A stretch of DNA of 5,944 bases from Pseudomonadota bacterium (GTDB lineage Bacteria; Pseudomonadota; Alphaproteobacteria; Rhodospirillales; Casp-alpha2), in NCBI GenBank assembly GCA_027620395.1, contig JAQBZY010000109.1, positions 1 through 5,944 on the forward strand, in the 5' to 3' direction. This document shows, in pieces, positions 5,802 through 5,944 of this stretch (the stretch's first letter is position 1; every line of letters begins with the position of its first letter). The notes under the pieces are model-generated. The model was not told the origin of the DNA. It did no database searches and saw only the letters and a list, made by a program, of their open reading frames with translations. The position numbers were made by a program, and so were the translations under genes.

Positions 5802-5816
5802 AGAGACATGACGGCT

Positions 5817-5845
5817 CAAGTACGCCGTATCGGCGTCCCCGTCAA
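5817..5845 (-). promoter_or_regulatory. Weak candidate promoter with inverted repeat in the spacer
   Basis: On the minus strand TTGACG (5845-5840) matches five of six -35 positions. A 17-base spacer leads to TACTTG (5822-5817), a poor -10. The spacer contains a perfect 6-base inverted repeat ACGCCG-TAT-CGGCGT (5822-5836). It would transcribe the small gene and the phosphatase. The -10 is weak enough that the gene could instead be read from a promoter further right. Confidence 0.3.
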
Positions 5846-5944
5846 GTTAGCTTGGCGGCAGGCGGTGTCTCAGCATGTCCTTCGACCTGCTGATGCTGTT
5901 CCGGCGATTTTGTCACGGCGCCTGCGAACGGGTCGACAGTCTCC
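5842..5944 (-). CDS. Possible C-terminal tail of a gene entering from the right
   Basis: A minus-strand frame is open from the window edge to TGA 5844-5842 and would encode about 33 residues ending ...GHAETPPAAKLT. The Ala/Pro/Glu-rich composition is plausible for a protein tail, while the other two minus frames contain stops. Too little is visible to name it. A plus-strand frame from ATG 5875 to the edge is also open, so the direction is uncertain. Confidence 0.3.
   Translation of the reverse strand, partial: ETVDPFAGAVTKSPEQHQQVEGHAETPPAAKLT

Noticed and set aside
5780..5809. Ten-residue extension of the small protein from the ATG at 5809
   Set aside because: No ribosome site precedes it, whereas GAGGG is well placed before the ATG at 5779.

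Overview
The window looks like chromosomal DNA from a GC-rich proteobacterium, most likely an alphaproteobacterium. This rests on strong G/C bias at third codon positions, a 4-base stop/start overlap, and palindromic intergenic repeats of a style common in alphaproteobacteria (a GTCATTCC/GTCATCCC type and a CCTCACCCTGAGGAG...CTCGAAGGGCGAGG type). The assignment is by recognition, not by a search.

Layout. (1) Bases 1-3324 hold a plus-strand block. It starts with a possible tail of an upstream gene (1-23), then a cobalamin-binding-type radical SAM enzyme (20-1522), a sugar-1-phosphate nucleotidyltransferase of the HddC type (1589-2323) and a GHMP kinase of the HddA type (2320-3324). The last two overlap by 4 bases and are probably translationally coupled. 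(2) A 243-base gap (3325-3567) carries a decayed palindromic repeat and a good sigma-70-like promoter. The promoter drives a membrane-anchored family 2 glycosyltransferase of the polyprenyl-phosphate sugar transferase type (3568-4524). (3) The 144-base convergent gap (4525-4668) is almost filled by consecutive hairpins and repeat elements. (4) On the minus strand, a small basic protein with a ribbon-helix-helix-like core (5779-5510) and an inositol monophosphatase family enzyme (5508-4669) lie one base apart and form a second operon. A 12-base perfect palindrome sits just upstream of the small gene's ribosome binding site. The right edge may hold the tail of another minus-strand gene.

How the genes fit together. 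The kinase and nucleotidyltransferase pair suggests synthesis of an activated sugar, most probably GDP-D-glycero-alpha-D-manno-heptose, for surface polysaccharide. The glycosyltransferase would load a sugar on a lipid carrier, and the radical SAM enzyme could modify a sugar or lipid in the same pathway. The isomerase and phosphatase expected for a full heptose pathway (GmhA, GmhB) are not in the window. The minus-strand operon looks like an independent housekeeping unit.

No clearly unprecedented system is visible. The points most worth checking are the radical SAM enzyme's placement beside the heptose-activation pair, the possible self-regulated RHH/phosphatase operon, and the density of palindromic repeats in the gaps. 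No tRNA, rRNA, CRISPR array, insertion sequence or origin was seen.
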